Source of the DNA: Burkholderia sp. D-99
GTDB taxonomy: Bacteria > Pseudomonadota > Gammaproteobacteria > Burkholderiales > Burkholderiaceae
Length of the DNA stretch: 64,000 nucleotides
Reading direction: 5' to 3'
NCBI RefSeq assembly: GCF_011605345.1
Contig: NZ_JAAOXM010000011.1
Span: 124,001 to 188,000, forward strand
Shown: positions 50,871-60,370 of the stretch, piece after piece
Position numbering within the stretch: the stretch's first letter is position 1
How the letters are laid out: each line of letters begins with the position of its first letter
Made by a program: the position numbers and the translations under genes
Notes under the pieces: generated by a model
The model's database searches: none
The model's input: the letters and a program-made list of their open reading frames with translations, nothing else
Told to the model about the DNA's origin: nothing

Positions 50871-52394
50871 GTGACCCAACCGAATCGCTACGATCTGCTC
50901 GTCGTCGGCGGCGGCATCAACGGCGCGGGCATCGCGCGCGATGCGGCCGGCCGCGGCCTGTCGGTCATGCTCTGCGAGCAGGACGATCTCGCGTCGCACA
51001 CGTCGTCGTGCAGCACGAAGCTGATTCACGGCGGCCTGCGCTACCTCGAGTACAACGAGTTCGGGCTCGTGCGCAAGGCGCTGCAGGAGCGCGAGACGCT
51101 GCTGCGCGCGGCGCCGCACATCATGGGGCCGCTGCGCTTCGTGATGCCGCACATGCCGAACCTGCGTCCGGCCTGGCTGATCCGTATCGGCCTGTTCCTC
51201 TACGATCACCTCGCGAAACGCGAACTGCTGCCCGGCTCGCGCGGCATCGACATGCGCCGCCATGCGGCCGGTGCGCCGCTGATCGATTCGATCAAGCGCG
51301 GCTTCGTGTATTCGGACGGCTGGGTCGACGACGCGCGCCTCGTCGTGCTGAACGCGATGGATGCGAAGGAGCGCGGCGCCGAGATCCTGACACGCACGAA
51401 GCTGGTATCCGCCGAACGTCGTGGCGACGAATGGGAAGCGCGGCTGCAGCACGCCGACGGTTCGATCCGCGTCGTGCATGCGCGCGCGATCGCGAACGCG
51501 GCCGGCCCGTGGGTCGGCGAACTGCTGCACGGCGCGCTCGGCCGCGGCGCGCACCACAGCGTGCGGCTCGTGAAGGGCAGCCACATCGTCACGCGCCGCC
51601 TGTTCGATCACGATCACGCGTACATCTTCCAGAACCCGGACAAGCGGATCATCTTCGCGATTCCGTACGAACACGATTTCACGCTGATCGGCACGACCGA
51701 CGTCGAATACACGAACGATCCCGCGAAGGTCGCGATCGATCGCGACGAAACACAGTACCTGTGCGATTCGATCAACCGCTACTTCAAGCGCAAGATCTCG
51801 CCGGCCGACGTGCACTGGACCTACTCGGGCGTGCGCCCGCTGCTGGAAGACGAGAACGCCGCGAACGCATCGGCCGTCACGCGCGACTACCGCCTCGAGC
51901 TGGACGACGGCGCGGGCGCCCCGCTGCTGTCGGTGTTCGGCGGCAAGATCACGACGTTCCGCAAGCTCGCGGAAGAAGCCGGCGACATGCTGTGCCGCGC
52001 GCTCGGCCGCGACGGGAAGACCTGGACGGCCGGCGTCGCGCTGCCGGGCGGTGACATCGCGAATGCGAAGTTCGACGTGTTCGCCGCCGCGTTCGCGAAA
52101 CGCCACCCGTGGCTGCCCGCCGCGCTCGCCCGCCGCTATGCACGTGCGTACGGCACGCGTGCGGAGCGCGTGATCGACGGTGCGAAGTCGCTCGCCGATC
52201 TCGGCACCGAAATCGCACCGGGCATCCACGACGCCGAACTGCGTTACCTGCGCGACGCCGAATGGGCGACCTGCGCGCAGGACGTGCTGTGGCGCCGCTC
52301 GAAGCTCGGCCTGCACGTCACGCCAGGCACGCTCGACGCGGTGACGGCTGCGGTCGACGCATGGTTCGCCGCCGCGCACGCGCCGCACGCCTGA
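50871..52394 (+). CDS. glpD: Aerobic glycerol-3-phosphate dehydrogenase
   Basis: A 507-residue membrane-associated FAD enzyme that oxidises glycerol-3-phosphate to dihydroxyacetone phosphate and passes electrons to quinone. It starts with GTG: MTQPNRYDLLVVGGGINGAGIARDAAGRGL, the FAD-binding loop, and then CSTKLIHGGLRYLEYNEFGLVRKAL. The C-terminal cap domain (about 390-507) is complete. Length fits E. coli GlpD (501). It is followed by glpK and glpF. Confidence 0.97.
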   Translation: MTQPNRYDLLVVGGGINGAGIARDAAGRGLSVMLCEQDDLASHTSSCSTKLIHGGLRYLEYNEFGLVRKALQERETLLRAAPHIMGPLRFVMPHMPNLRPAWLIRIGLFLYDHLAKRELLPGSRGIDMRRHAAGAPLIDSIKRGFVYSDGWVDDARLVVLNAMDAKERGAEILTRTKLVSAERRGDEWEARLQHADGSIRVVHARAIANAAGPWVGELLHGALGRGAHHSVRLVKGSHIVTRRLFDHDHAYIFQNPDKRIIFAIPYEHDFTLIGTTDVEYTNDPAKVAIDRDETQYLCDSINRYFKRKISPADVHWTYSGVRPLLEDENAANASAVTRDYRLELDDGAGAPLLSVFGGKITTFRKLAEEAGDMLCRALGRDGKTWTAGVALPGGDIANAKFDVFAAAFAKRHPWLPAALARRYARAYGTRAERVIDGAKSLADLGTEIAPGIHDAELRYLRDAEWATCAQDVLWRRSKLGLHVTPGTLDAVTAAVDAWFAAAHAPHA

Positions 52395-52500
52395 TCCGAA
52401 TGCAGTTGCAGTTGCCGTACCGACGTTGACTCACCGACGCGCCGCTCCACATGCGGCGCGCATCACAACTAAGCCAAATCCACGGATGGAGATGAGAGAC

Positions 52501-54003
52501 ATGCAGGATCAGTACATCCTCGCGCTTGACCAGGGCACCACGAGTTCCCGCGCGATGCTGTTCGATCGCCAGGGCAATATCGTATCGATCGCCCAGAAGG
52601 AATTCGAGCAGATCTACCCGCAACCCGGCTGGGTCGAGCACGACCCGCAGGAAATCTGGTCGACGCAAGCCGGCGTCGCCGCCGAAGCCGTCACGCGCAC
52701 GGGCCTGAACGGCACGTCGATCGCCGCGATCGGCATCACCAACCAGCGTGAAACCACGATCGTCTGGGATCGCGAGACGGGCCAGCCCGTCTACAACGCG
52801 ATCGTCTGGCAGGATCGCCGCACGGCCGACTTCTGCGACTCGCTGAAAGCACAGGGCCTCGAGGCGAAGGTGCGCGCGAAGACCGGCCTGCCGATCGATT
52901 CGTACTTCTCAGGGACCAAGATCCGCTGGATCCTCGACAACGTGCCGGGCGCCCGCGAGAAGGCCAGGCAGGGCAAGCTCGCGTTCGGCACCGTCGACAG
53001 CTGGCTCGTGTGGAACTTCACGAAGCACGAACTGCACGTGACCGACGTGACGAACGCGTCGCGCACGATGCTGTTCAACATCCATACGCGCGAGTGGGAC
53101 AACGAACTGCTCGAGCTGCTCGACATCCCGCGCAGCATGCTGCCGGAAGTGAAGGCATCGTCGGAAATCTACGGCCACACGAAGACCACCGTGTTCGCGT
53201 CGAAGATCCCGCTCGCGGGCATCGCCGGCGACCAGCAGGCCGCCCTGTTCGGCCAGATGTGCACGACGTCGGGCATGGTGAAGAACACCTACGGCACCGG
53301 CTGCTTCCTGATGATGAACACCGGCGACAAGCCGATCGAATCGAAGAACAACCTCGTCACGACGATCGCCTGGCAGATCGGCGACAACGTGCAGTACGCG
53401 CTGGAAGGCAGCATCTTCATCGCGGGCGCGGTGGTGCAGTGGCTGCGCGACGGCGTCGGCATCATCAAGTCGGCCGCTGAAATCGAAGCGCTCGCCGCGA
53501 GCGTGCCGCACACCGACGGCGTCTACCTGGTGCCCGCGTTCGCCGGCCTCGGCGCACCGCACTGGAACGCACGGGCGCGCGGCTCGGTGTTCGGCGTCAC
53601 GCGCGGCACGACCTCCGCACACCTCGCACGGGCGGCGCTCGATTCGATCGCGTACCAGTCGCTCGACGTGCTGGCCGCGATGGAAGCCGATTCGGGCATC
53701 AGCATCGGCGAGCTGCGTGTCGACGGCGGCGCAAGCGCGAACGACCTGCTGATGCAGTTCCAGGCGGACCTGCTCGGCGTCGATGCGGTGCGTCCGCAGA
53801 TCACCGAGACGACCGCGCTCGGCGCGGCCTACCTCGCGGGCCTCGCGATCGGCTACTGGAAGAACCTCGACGAAGTGCGCGACCAGTGGCAGCTCGATCG
53901 CCGCTTCTCGCCGTCGATGCAGAAGGAGCAGGTCGAAAGCTGCATGGCCGGCTGGCAACGGGCGGTACGCGCCGCGAAGGCTTGGGCCGACGACACGCAG
54001 TAA
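52501..54003 (+). CDS. glpK: Glycerol kinase
   Basis: A 500-residue FGGY-family kinase that phosphorylates glycerol to sn-glycerol-3-phosphate. It starts MQDQYILALDQGTTSSRAML (ATP loop) after GGAGATGAGAG; an upstream in-frame ATG at 52426 has no homology. Other motifs are IGITNQRETTIVWDRETG, VWQDRRTADFC, and GLGAPHWNARARG. Length is typical (about 500). It sits about 105 bases after glpD and 80 before glpF. Confidence 0.97.
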   Translation: MQDQYILALDQGTTSSRAMLFDRQGNIVSIAQKEFEQIYPQPGWVEHDPQEIWSTQAGVAAEAVTRTGLNGTSIAAIGITNQRETTIVWDRETGQPVYNAIVWQDRRTADFCDSLKAQGLEAKVRAKTGLPIDSYFSGTKIRWILDNVPGAREKARQGKLAFGTVDSWLVWNFTKHELHVTDVTNASRTMLFNIHTREWDNELLELLDIPRSMLPEVKASSEIYGHTKTTVFASKIPLAGIAGDQQAALFGQMCTTSGMVKNTYGTGCFLMMNTGDKPIESKNNLVTTIAWQIGDNVQYALEGSIFIAGAVVQWLRDGVGIIKSAAEIEALAASVPHTDGVYLVPAFAGLGAPHWNARARGSVFGVTRGTTSAHLARAALDSIAYQSLDVLAAMEADSGISIGELRVDGGASANDLLMQFQADLLGVDAVRPQITETTALGAAYLAGLAIGYWKNLDEVRDQWQLDRRFSPSMQKEQVESCMAGWQRAVRAAKAWADDTQ

Positions 54004-54036
54004 CCGTCAGCTATCCCTACGAAATACAACAACACT

Positions 54037-54064
54037 GGCGGACCGCGCAACGCGCGAGTCCGCC
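54037..54064 (+). repeat. Hairpin between glpK and glpF
   Basis: GGCGGAC (54037-54043) pairs with GTCCGCC (54058-54064); an inner CGCGC/GCGCG stem adds to it. Such a structure may adjust expression of glpF relative to glpK. No U-tract. Confidence 0.5.
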
Positions 54065-54084
54065 GTGACATACGAGAGACAACC

Positions 54085-54801
54085 ATGTCACCTTATATTG
54101 CAGAATTCATCGGCACAGCGATCCTCGTGCTGCTCGGCAACGGCGCGGTCGCAAACGTGCTGCTTGCAAAGACCAAGGGCAAAGGCGCGGACCTGATCGT
54201 GATCGTGATGGGCTGGGCGATGGCGGTATTCGTCGCCGTCTACGTGACCGCGTCGTTCAGCGGCGCGCACCTGAACCCGATCGTCACCATCAGTCTCGCG
54301 CTCGCGGGCAAGTTCGCGTGGTCGAAAGTCGGCGGCTACATCCTCGCGCAGATGCTCGGCGGGATGGCGGGCGCCCTGCTCGTGTGGCTCGCGTATCGCC
54401 AGCACTTCGCGAAGGAAGCCGATGCGGACCTGAAGCTCGCGGTGTTCTGCACGGCGCCCGCGATCCGCAGCGTCACGCACAACGTGCTGACCGAAGCGAT
54501 CTGCACGTTCGTGCTGATCCTCGGCGTGCTGTACCTCGCTTCGCCGCAGGTCGGCCTCGGCGCGCTCGACGCGCTGCCCGTCGGCCTGCTCGTGCTCGGC
54601 ATCGGCATCTCGCTCGGCGGCCCGACCGGCTATGCGATGAGCCCTGCACGCGACCTGTCGCCGCGCATCATGCACGCGCTGCTGCCGATCCCCGGCAAGC
54701 GCGACAGCGACTGGCGCTATGCGTGGGTGCCCGTCGTCGGCCCGCTGCTGGGCGGCGCCGCAGCGGCCGGCCTGTACCTGCACCTGCACGCGACGGTCTG
54801 A
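54085..54801 (+). CDS. glpF: Glycerol facilitator with altered NPA motifs
   Basis: A 238-residue aquaglyceroporin with six membrane helices and two half-helix repeats. The classic NPA boxes are changed: residues 64-66 read NPI (AHLNPIVTI) and 186-188 read SPA (GYAMSPARD); the filter Arg189 is kept. Family length is usually about 250-280; here the protein is shorter. It is the last gene of the glp group and ends in a 13-bp GC hairpin. Despite the changes, position argues that it carries glycerol. Confidence 0.92.
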   Translation: MSPYIAEFIGTAILVLLGNGAVANVLLAKTKGKGADLIVIVMGWAMAVFVAVYVTASFSGAHLNPIVTISLALAGKFAWSKVGGYILAQMLGGMAGALLVWLAYRQHFAKEADADLKLAVFCTAPAIRSVTHNVLTEAICTFVLILGVLYLASPQVGLGALDALPVGLLVLGIGISLGGPTGYAMSPARDLSPRIMHALLPIPGKRDSDWRYAWVPVVGPLLGGAAAAGLYLHLHATV

Positions 54802-54814
54802 TCGCAGCTTGACC

Positions 54815-54845
54815 GAAGCGCGCGGCGTCCATCGCCGCGCGCTTC
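54815..54845 (+). terminator. Terminator-like hairpin after glpF
   Basis: GAAGCGCGCGGCG (54815-54827) pairs perfectly with CGCCGCGCGCTTC (54833-54845) over a five-base loop. No T run follows. Confidence 0.6.
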
Positions 54846-55022
54846 GCGCATCATCCCTCCGCCCCGCCCCTTCCCCTCGCCTGTCCGGCCCCCGTCGTTG
54901 ACGAATTCGCGTCGCGGCGCCAGCATACCGTCAGCCCCCGCACCCTCACGACAGCGCGCGCCTGCCGCACGCATGCCGGGGAAACACGCAAGCACCGCCC
55001 CTGGCCGACAGGAGACGACACG

Positions 55023-56090
55023 ATGGCCGCCGACCCCGCACCTCGCCGGCGCAAACGCACTGCGCGTTTCGTCGAGATCGCACAGCTCGCGGGCGTCAGC
55101 ACCGCGACCGTCGATCGCGTGCTGAACGAGCGCGGCAGCGTATCGGCGCACGCGCGCGAACGCGTCGTCGCCGCGGCACGCACGCTCGGCGTGCCGCGCC
55201 AGCTTCCCGATGTCCGGCACGGGCTGATTCACGTCGACGTACTGCTGCCCGATACCGACACGCCGTTCTACCGACGGCTGCAGCAGGCGCTGCAGCGCGC
55301 GGTGCAGATGCTCGACCGGCGCGTCGTCGTGCACCGGGCGATCCTGCCCGCCGCCGACTGCACGCGCCTCGCCGCGCAGATCGAGCGCCCCGCGTACCGC
55401 CGTGCGGCGCTGATCGTGACAGCCGGCGATACGCCGCGCGTGCGCGATGCGCTGGCCGGCGCGATCGCGCGCGGCGAGACCGTCGTCACGATGGTCTCCG
55501 ACATCGGCGGAATCGCGCGCGCACACTACGCCGGCATCGACAACGAACGCGCGGGCCGCACGGCCGGCTACTGCATCGGCCGTCTCGCGAAGCAGCCCGG
55601 TCGCGTGCTGCTGCTCGGCGGCCGGATGGGCTATCGCGTGCACATGGACCGGATCGCCGGCTGCCGCGCCGAACTGGCGCGCGCATTCCCCGAACTGGCC
55701 TGCGACACCAAAATCGCCGAAACGCTCGATCAGGACGACCTCGCCTACAGCGCCGTCGCGAAGGCGCTGCGCGCGTCCGGCGACGTGGTCGGCATCTACA
55801 ACAGCGGCGGCGGCTCGGCCGGCATCGAGGCTGCGCTGCGCCGCTTCGGCGCGGCCGGCAACGTCGTCTGGGTCGGCCACGAGATGCTCGACCAGCATCG
55901 CGCGTACATCGAGGCAGGCACGATGGACATCGCGATCGACCAGGACCCGGACGGGCAGGCGATCTCGGCGCTGCAGCACCTGATGCATGCGTGCGGCGTG
56001 GTCGAGCAGCCGCCGCCGGCCGAGCCGGTCGAGTTCCGCGTGTTCTGCTCGGCCAATGTGCGCACGAGCCCGTACCTGCAACCGGTCTAG
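55023..56090 (+). CDS. LacI-family transcriptional regulator
   Basis: A 355-residue regulator. The HTH is RFVEIAQLAGVSTATVDRVLNERGSVSAHARERVVAAARTLGV (about 15-57) with a basic leader RRRKRT. The periplasmic-binding-protein-like domain follows (LIHVDVLLPDTDTPFYRRLQQAL, then RMGYRVHMDRIAGCRAELA and GIYNSGGGSAGIEAAL). The genes just downstream encode an isomerase-like TIM barrel and an IolG-like dehydrogenase, so it likely controls inositol or another sugar. The ligand cannot be read. Confidence 0.92.
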   Translation: MAADPAPRRRKRTARFVEIAQLAGVSTATVDRVLNERGSVSAHARERVVAAARTLGVPRQLPDVRHGLIHVDVLLPDTDTPFYRRLQQALQRAVQMLDRRVVVHRAILPAADCTRLAAQIERPAYRRAALIVTAGDTPRVRDALAGAIARGETVVTMVSDIGGIARAHYAGIDNERAGRTAGYCIGRLAKQPGRVLLLGGRMGYRVHMDRIAGCRAELARAFPELACDTKIAETLDQDDLAYSAVAKALRASGDVVGIYNSGGGSAGIEAALRRFGAAGNVVWVGHEMLDQHRAYIEAGTMDIAIDQDPDGQAISALQHLMHACGVVEQPPPAEPVEFRVFCSANVRTSPYLQPV

Positions 56091-56324
56091 GGCCTGCCGG
56101 GCACACCCGTTTCGCGCTCGCTCATGGAGCGCCTTCTTGCCGATTTTTCGGCAACGCCGCGCATGCAGCCGGGACGGCGCCGACCTACATTGACGGTCAT
56201 TCGCCACGACGAATGCACCGGAAACGATGGCCTGACCGATGGCCGCCCCACACACGGGCAGCACCCGGTCGCGGCGGCCGGTCGCCTGCCGTCCCGGCGT
56301 CGAACCCCGACCGAGGCCCCCGTG

Positions 56325-57152
56325 ATGACCCAACCCCTTACGTTTTCGCTGAACCGGATGAGCGCACCGCGCTTGCCGCTCGACCGCTATGTCGCGCTGT
56401 GCACGCGCCTCGGCGTCGACACGATCGAGATCCGCAACGATCTCGACGGCGTCGAGATCGCCGACGGCACGCCGGCCGCCGCCGTCCGCGCGACGGCCGA
56501 AGCGGGCGGCGTGACGATCCTGACGATCAACGCGCTGCAGCGCTTCGAGCAATGGAACGCCGAGCGCGCGGACGAGGCGACCGAACTGGCCGACTACGCG
56601 GCGCAATGCGGCGCACGGGCGCTGGTGCTGTGCCCGACCAACAGCCGCGGCGACACGCGCGGCGCGAACGTGCGCCACGCGGATCTCGTGAAAGCGCTGA
56701 AGGCGCTCATGCCGATCCTCGAAGCGCGCGGCCTGCTCGGCTTCATCGAGCCGCTCGGTTTCGAGGAATGCGCGCTGCGCCGCAAGTCGGATGCGGTGAA
56801 AGGCATCTACGACGCGGCGGGCGAGCAGGTGTTCCGGCTCGTGCACGACACGTTCCACCACCACCTGTCGGGCGAAGACATCTTCTTTCCGAACCTGACG
56901 GGCCTCGTGCACATCTCGGGCGTCGAGGAAAACGACCTGCCGGTCGACCGGATGCGCGACGGCCATCGCGTGCTGGTCGGCAGCGCCGACCGGCTCGGCA
57001 ATATCCGGCAACTGCGCGAACTGCTCGCGCGCGGCTACCGCGGCGCGCTCTCGTTCGAGCCGTTCGCGAACGAAATCGCCGCAGCCGGCGACATCGAGGC
57101 GCGGTTGCGGGCAAGCATCGACTACGTGCGCGGCGAACTGGCGGATCAATGA
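56325..57152 (+). CDS. Sugar isomerase-like TIM barrel (IolI/IolE-like)
   Basis: A 275-residue xylose-isomerase-like TIM barrel. It opens MTQPLTFSLNRMSAPRLPLDRYVALCTRLGVDTIEIRNDL. Metal ligands are likely the Glu in FIEPLGF, Asp and His in LVHDTFHHHL, and the terminal Glu in LSFEPF. Such proteins isomerise or epimerise sugar acids and inososes (IolI type). The start is the ATG at 56325 (GTG at 56322 also possible). It lies 72 bases before the iolG-like gene on the same strand. Confidence 0.88.
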   Translation: MTQPLTFSLNRMSAPRLPLDRYVALCTRLGVDTIEIRNDLDGVEIADGTPAAAVRATAEAGGVTILTINALQRFEQWNAERADEATELADYAAQCGARALVLCPTNSRGDTRGANVRHADLVKALKALMPILEARGLLGFIEPLGFEECALRRKSDAVKGIYDAAGEQVFRLVHDTFHHHLSGEDIFFPNLTGLVHISGVEENDLPVDRMRDGHRVLVGSADRLGNIRQLRELLARGYRGALSFEPFANEIAAAGDIEARLRASIDYVRGELADQ

Positions 57153-57223
57153 CCGCCGCCGCGGTGCGCGGCCGCCTCGAGCCGCGTGCCGGCGGAACAC
57201 CACGCAATCAACAGGAGAACGGA

Positions 57224-58210
57224 ATGATCGAATTCGCGTTGTTCGGCGCGGGACGAATCGGCAAGATCCACGCGGCGAATCTCGCACGCCATCCGGGTGC
57301 GAAGCTGAAGTACGTGGTCGACCGGCACGCGCCGTCGGCCGAAGCGCTGGCCAACGCTCACGGCGCGCAGGTGGCCGACGTCGAGCGCGCGCTCGGCGAT
57401 CCGGCCGTCCGGGCCGTGGTGATCGCATCGAGCACCGACACGCATGCGGACCTGATCGACGCGGCGGCGAGCGCAGGCAAGGCCGTGTTCTGCGAAAAGC
57501 CCGTCGACCTGAGCGTCGAGCGTGCGCGTGCCTGCGCGGACGTCGTCCGGCGCAGCGGCGTGACCTGCATGATCGGCTTCCAGCGTCGCTTCGACCCGAC
57601 GTTCGCGGCGCTGAAGGCGCGCGTCGAGCACGGCGAGATCGGCGCGCCGGAAATGCTGGTCGTCACGAGCCGCGACCCGGGCGCGCCGCCCGTCGACTAC
57701 ATCCGCAGCTCGGGCGGCATCTTCAAGGACATGCTGATCCACGACTTCGACGTGTTCCGCTGGATCCTCGGCGACGAAGCGCAGACGCTGCACGCGACCG
57801 GCAGTTGCCTGACCGATCCGGCCGTGCGCGACGCAGGCGACCTCGATTCGACCGCCGTGACGATCCGCACGCGGCGCGGGCTGCTGTGCCAGATCAACAC
57901 GTCGCGGCGCGCCGCCTACGGCTACGACCAGCGTTTCGAACTGCTCGGCAGCAACGGAATGCTGCAGGCAGGCAACGTGCGGCAGACCGAGGTAAGCGCG
58001 TGGCTCGCGGGCGGCGTCGCGACGGACGTGCCGGAGCCGTTCTTCCTCGAGCGCTACCGGCATGCTTACGCGGCCGAGATCGCGCACTTCGTCGACGCGC
58101 TGCGCGACGGCACGCCGGTGCGGACGACGATCGACGACGGGCTCGCCGCGCTCGAACTCGCCGAGGCCGCGATGACGTCGTGGAAAACGGGGCGCGTGAT
58201 CGAGCTTTGA
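57224..58210 (+). CDS. iolG: Myo-inositol 2-dehydrogenase-like oxidoreductase
   Basis: A 328-residue Gfo/Idh/MocA family NAD-dependent dehydrogenase. The dinucleotide loop GAGRIGKIH is at 8-16, the family motif EKPVDL with the catalytic Lys at about 91-96, and the second-half DMLIHDFDVFRWILG holds the His/Asp pair that binds the substrate. It closely resembles inositol 2-dehydrogenases, which oxidise myo-inositol to scyllo-inosose. No iolB, C, D or E is adjacent, so the assignment is moderate. Ribosome site AGGAG precedes the ATG. Confidence 0.85.
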   Translation: MIEFALFGAGRIGKIHAANLARHPGAKLKYVVDRHAPSAEALANAHGAQVADVERALGDPAVRAVVIASSTDTHADLIDAAASAGKAVFCEKPVDLSVERARACADVVRRSGVTCMIGFQRRFDPTFAALKARVEHGEIGAPEMLVVTSRDPGAPPVDYIRSSGGIFKDMLIHDFDVFRWILGDEAQTLHATGSCLTDPAVRDAGDLDSTAVTIRTRRGLLCQINTSRRAAYGYDQRFELLGSNGMLQAGNVRQTEVSAWLAGGVATDVPEPFFLERYRHAYAAEIAHFVDALRDGTPVRTTIDDGLAALELAEAAMTSWKTGRVIEL

Positions 58211-58411
58211 CACAACCGGTGGCAGGCGGTGGCATGGGGCGGCGAACCTGCAAGCGCGCCGCCGCCGGACGATCGGCAGCACACCTGGACGAAACGCGGC
58301 GAGCACGCGGCCGCATCGGGAAAATTTGCCGAAGCGTCGCGCGGCATGCGCGTGAAAGCACGTATGATGGCGAATTGATCTGCGTCGCCGACATCCCGCT
58401 TCTTCACCACC

Positions 58412-59098
58412 ATGCTCGATCACCTCATCTGCGACTGCGACGGCGTGCTCGTCGACAGCGAAGTCATCGCCGACCGCGTGCTGCTCGATACGCTGTCCGC
58501 CACGTTCCCGAATCTCGATTTCGAAGCCGCCGCGAAGTCGGCGTTCGGCCAGCAGACGTCGCGCTTCCTCGCCGGGATCGAATCCCGTTTCGGGATCGAG
58601 ATGCCCGCCAACTTCATCGAGACCATCGAGCACAACATCGAGAGCGCGCTGGCGCAATCGCTCGCGCCGATCACCGGCGTGCGCGATGCGCTGCTGAAGG
58701 TGAGCCTGCCGGTGGCCGTCGTGTCGAACAGCCGGCTCGTGCGCGTGCGCAGCTCGCTGAAGCGCGCATCGCTCACCGAGATCTTCGGCGATCGCGTGTT
58801 CAGCTCCGAGCAGGTGGCGCGGCCGAAGCCCTACCCCGACGTCTACCTGCATGCGGCGCAAACGCTCGGCGTCGCGCCGGGGCGCTGCATCGTCGTCGAA
58901 GATAGCGTGTCGGGGCTGAATGCCGCGCGTGCGGCGGGCATGAAGACGATCGCATTCGTCGGCGCGAGCCACATCCCCGACAACTACGCGGACGCGCTGC
59001 GCGCGATGGGCATCACGCGGATCATGCGCAAGATGGACGAACTGCCGGCGTTCGTCGAAGCCGGCACGCGCGGCGAATTCGGGGACGTACAGTCCTGA
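58412..59098 (+). CDS. HAD-family phosphatase
   Basis: A 228-residue haloacid-dehalogenase-type hydrolase. Motif I is CDCDGVLVDSE (nucleophile Asp8, acid Asp10), motif II VSNSRL, motif III RPKPYPD (Lys) and motif IV VVEDSVSGLNAA. The helical cap between I and II places it in the beta-phosphoglucomutase/phosphoglycolate group; it probably dephosphorylates a sugar phosphate. It follows the iolG-like gene after 200 bases on the same strand and may serve the same pathway or act alone. Confidence 0.9.
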   Translation: MLDHLICDCDGVLVDSEVIADRVLLDTLSATFPNLDFEAAAKSAFGQQTSRFLAGIESRFGIEMPANFIETIEHNIESALAQSLAPITGVRDALLKVSLPVAVVSNSRLVRVRSSLKRASLTEIFGDRVFSSEQVARPKPYPDVYLHAAQTLGVAPGRCIVVEDSVSGLNAARAAGMKTIAFVGASHIPDNYADALRAMGITRIMRKMDELPAFVEAGTRGEFGDVQS

Positions 59099-59205
59099 CG
59101 GTTGTTCCGGCCCGATCAGGCTGATCGGGCCCATCCGGCGTGTGCGGGTTCACGCACGCCGTGCCATGGGCGCGCGAACACGCCCGCCTTCCCCGTTCCC
59201 TTCAC

Positions 59206-59916
59206 TCATACCGGTTCGCAGCAGCGCTCGCGCACGGCAGCCAGCGCCTCGCGAAACTCGACGAGTTCCGCAATCGTCAGCATCGGCAGCCCGTGCCGTT
59301 GCGCGAAGCGCTCGACATCGTCGCCGCGCGTCATCGTGCCGTCCGGATTCATCAGCTCGCACAGCACGCCGGCCGGCTTCAGGCCCGCGAGGATCGACAG
59401 GTCGACCGTGCCTTCGGTGTGACCGCGGCGTGCCAGCACGCCGCCCGGTTGCGCACGCAACGGAAACACGTGGCCGGGGCGCACGATGTCGTGCGGCTTC
59501 GCCCCTTCGGCGATCGCCGCGCGGATCGTCGTCACGCGATCGGCCGCCGATACGCCCGTATGAACGCCTTCGCGTGCCTCGATCGAGACGGTGAACGCGG
59601 TGCCGTTGCGGCTCTCGTTGGTCTGCACCATCGGCGGCAGCTCGAGCGCGCGCACCGTGTCGTCGGTCAGGCACAGGCACACGATGCCGCTGCACTCGCG
59701 GATCAGCAGCGCCATCGTCTCGGGCGTGATGCGCTCGGCGGCAACGATCAGGTCGGCTTCGTTCTCGCGGTCGTGGTCATCCTGCAGCACGACCGCACGG
59801 CCTGCGCGCATCGCATCGAGCGCGGCGGCGATGCGCGGCGGCACCGGTTCGGAATCCAGCAACGGGAGATCGGCAAAGGCGTCGGCAGGTGCCGACGAAA
59901 CGGACATCAAGGACAT
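59206..59916 (-). CDS. ribB: 3,4-dihydroxy-2-butanone-4-phosphate synthase
   Basis: A 236-residue enzyme that makes the four-carbon unit of riboflavin from ribulose-5-phosphate. Motifs DDHDRENEADLI (magnesium and substrate site), HVFPLRAQPGGVLARRGHTEGTVDL, and MNPDGTMTRGDD are typical. Length fits monofunctional RibB. An FMN riboswitch lies just upstream, so it is feedback-regulated by FMN. The ATG at 59916 with GAGGAG nine bases before it is chosen; 59907 is a second option. Confidence 0.95.
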   Translation of the reverse strand: MSLMSVSSAPADAFADLPLLDSEPVPPRIAAALDAMRAGRAVVLQDDHDRENEADLIVAAERITPETMALLIRECSGIVCLCLTDDTVRALELPPMVQTNESRNGTAFTVSIEAREGVHTGVSAADRVTTIRAAIAEGAKPHDIVRPGHVFPLRAQPGGVLARRGHTEGTVDLSILAGLKPAGVLCELMNPDGTMTRGDDVERFAQRHGLPMLTIAELVEFREALAAVRERCCEPV

Positions 59917-60038
59917 GTGAAACGCTCCTCGCAAATACGATTAGGGCGAAAAACGTTTCAGGGCATTGCAAACAGACAGAACGACAACCCGCTTCGCACG
60001 CATGGCGAAGCGGCCCTGGCGGACATGACTATCTGCAC

Positions 60039-60176
60039 ATCTTCTCTCATCCGGACTGTGACCGTCGGCTCTGGCATTCGACCAGATCTGCTGACCCCGC
60101 GCGGATGCGCGGGCGCTCGCGGGCTCGCCGGCTTACGCCAGCCTACCGCCGGTGGGGAATTTCGCCCCGCCCTGAA
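60039..60176 (-). ncRNA. FMN riboswitch (RFN element) of ribB
   Basis: On the minus strand the leader opens with CAGGGCGGGGCGAAATTCCC, continues with CACCGGCGGTA, AAGCCGGCGAGC, a variable arm (CCCGCGCATCCGCGCGGG), then GGTCAGCAGATCTGGTCGA and CGACGGTCACAGTCCGGATG-AGAGAAGAT. These are the conserved parts of the RFN element. It ends about 120 bases before the ribB start, leaving room for an expression platform (terminator or sequestering hairpin). Confidence 0.93.
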
Positions 60177-60370
60177 GACGCACTGATTGCCGGACGGGAC
60201 AACCCCATCAGCGGCGGGCCAAGCATACAACAGCTGCGCGCGCGGCGCAGCGAACCACACTTAAAACCTTACTGACGACCCCGTCTAACGGCATCGTCCA
60301 AACGGCCGACGAACAACCCGCGATCTCGCCCTAGCGACGGGAACGCGCCCGCGCCGTGCGGCCTGTGCGA

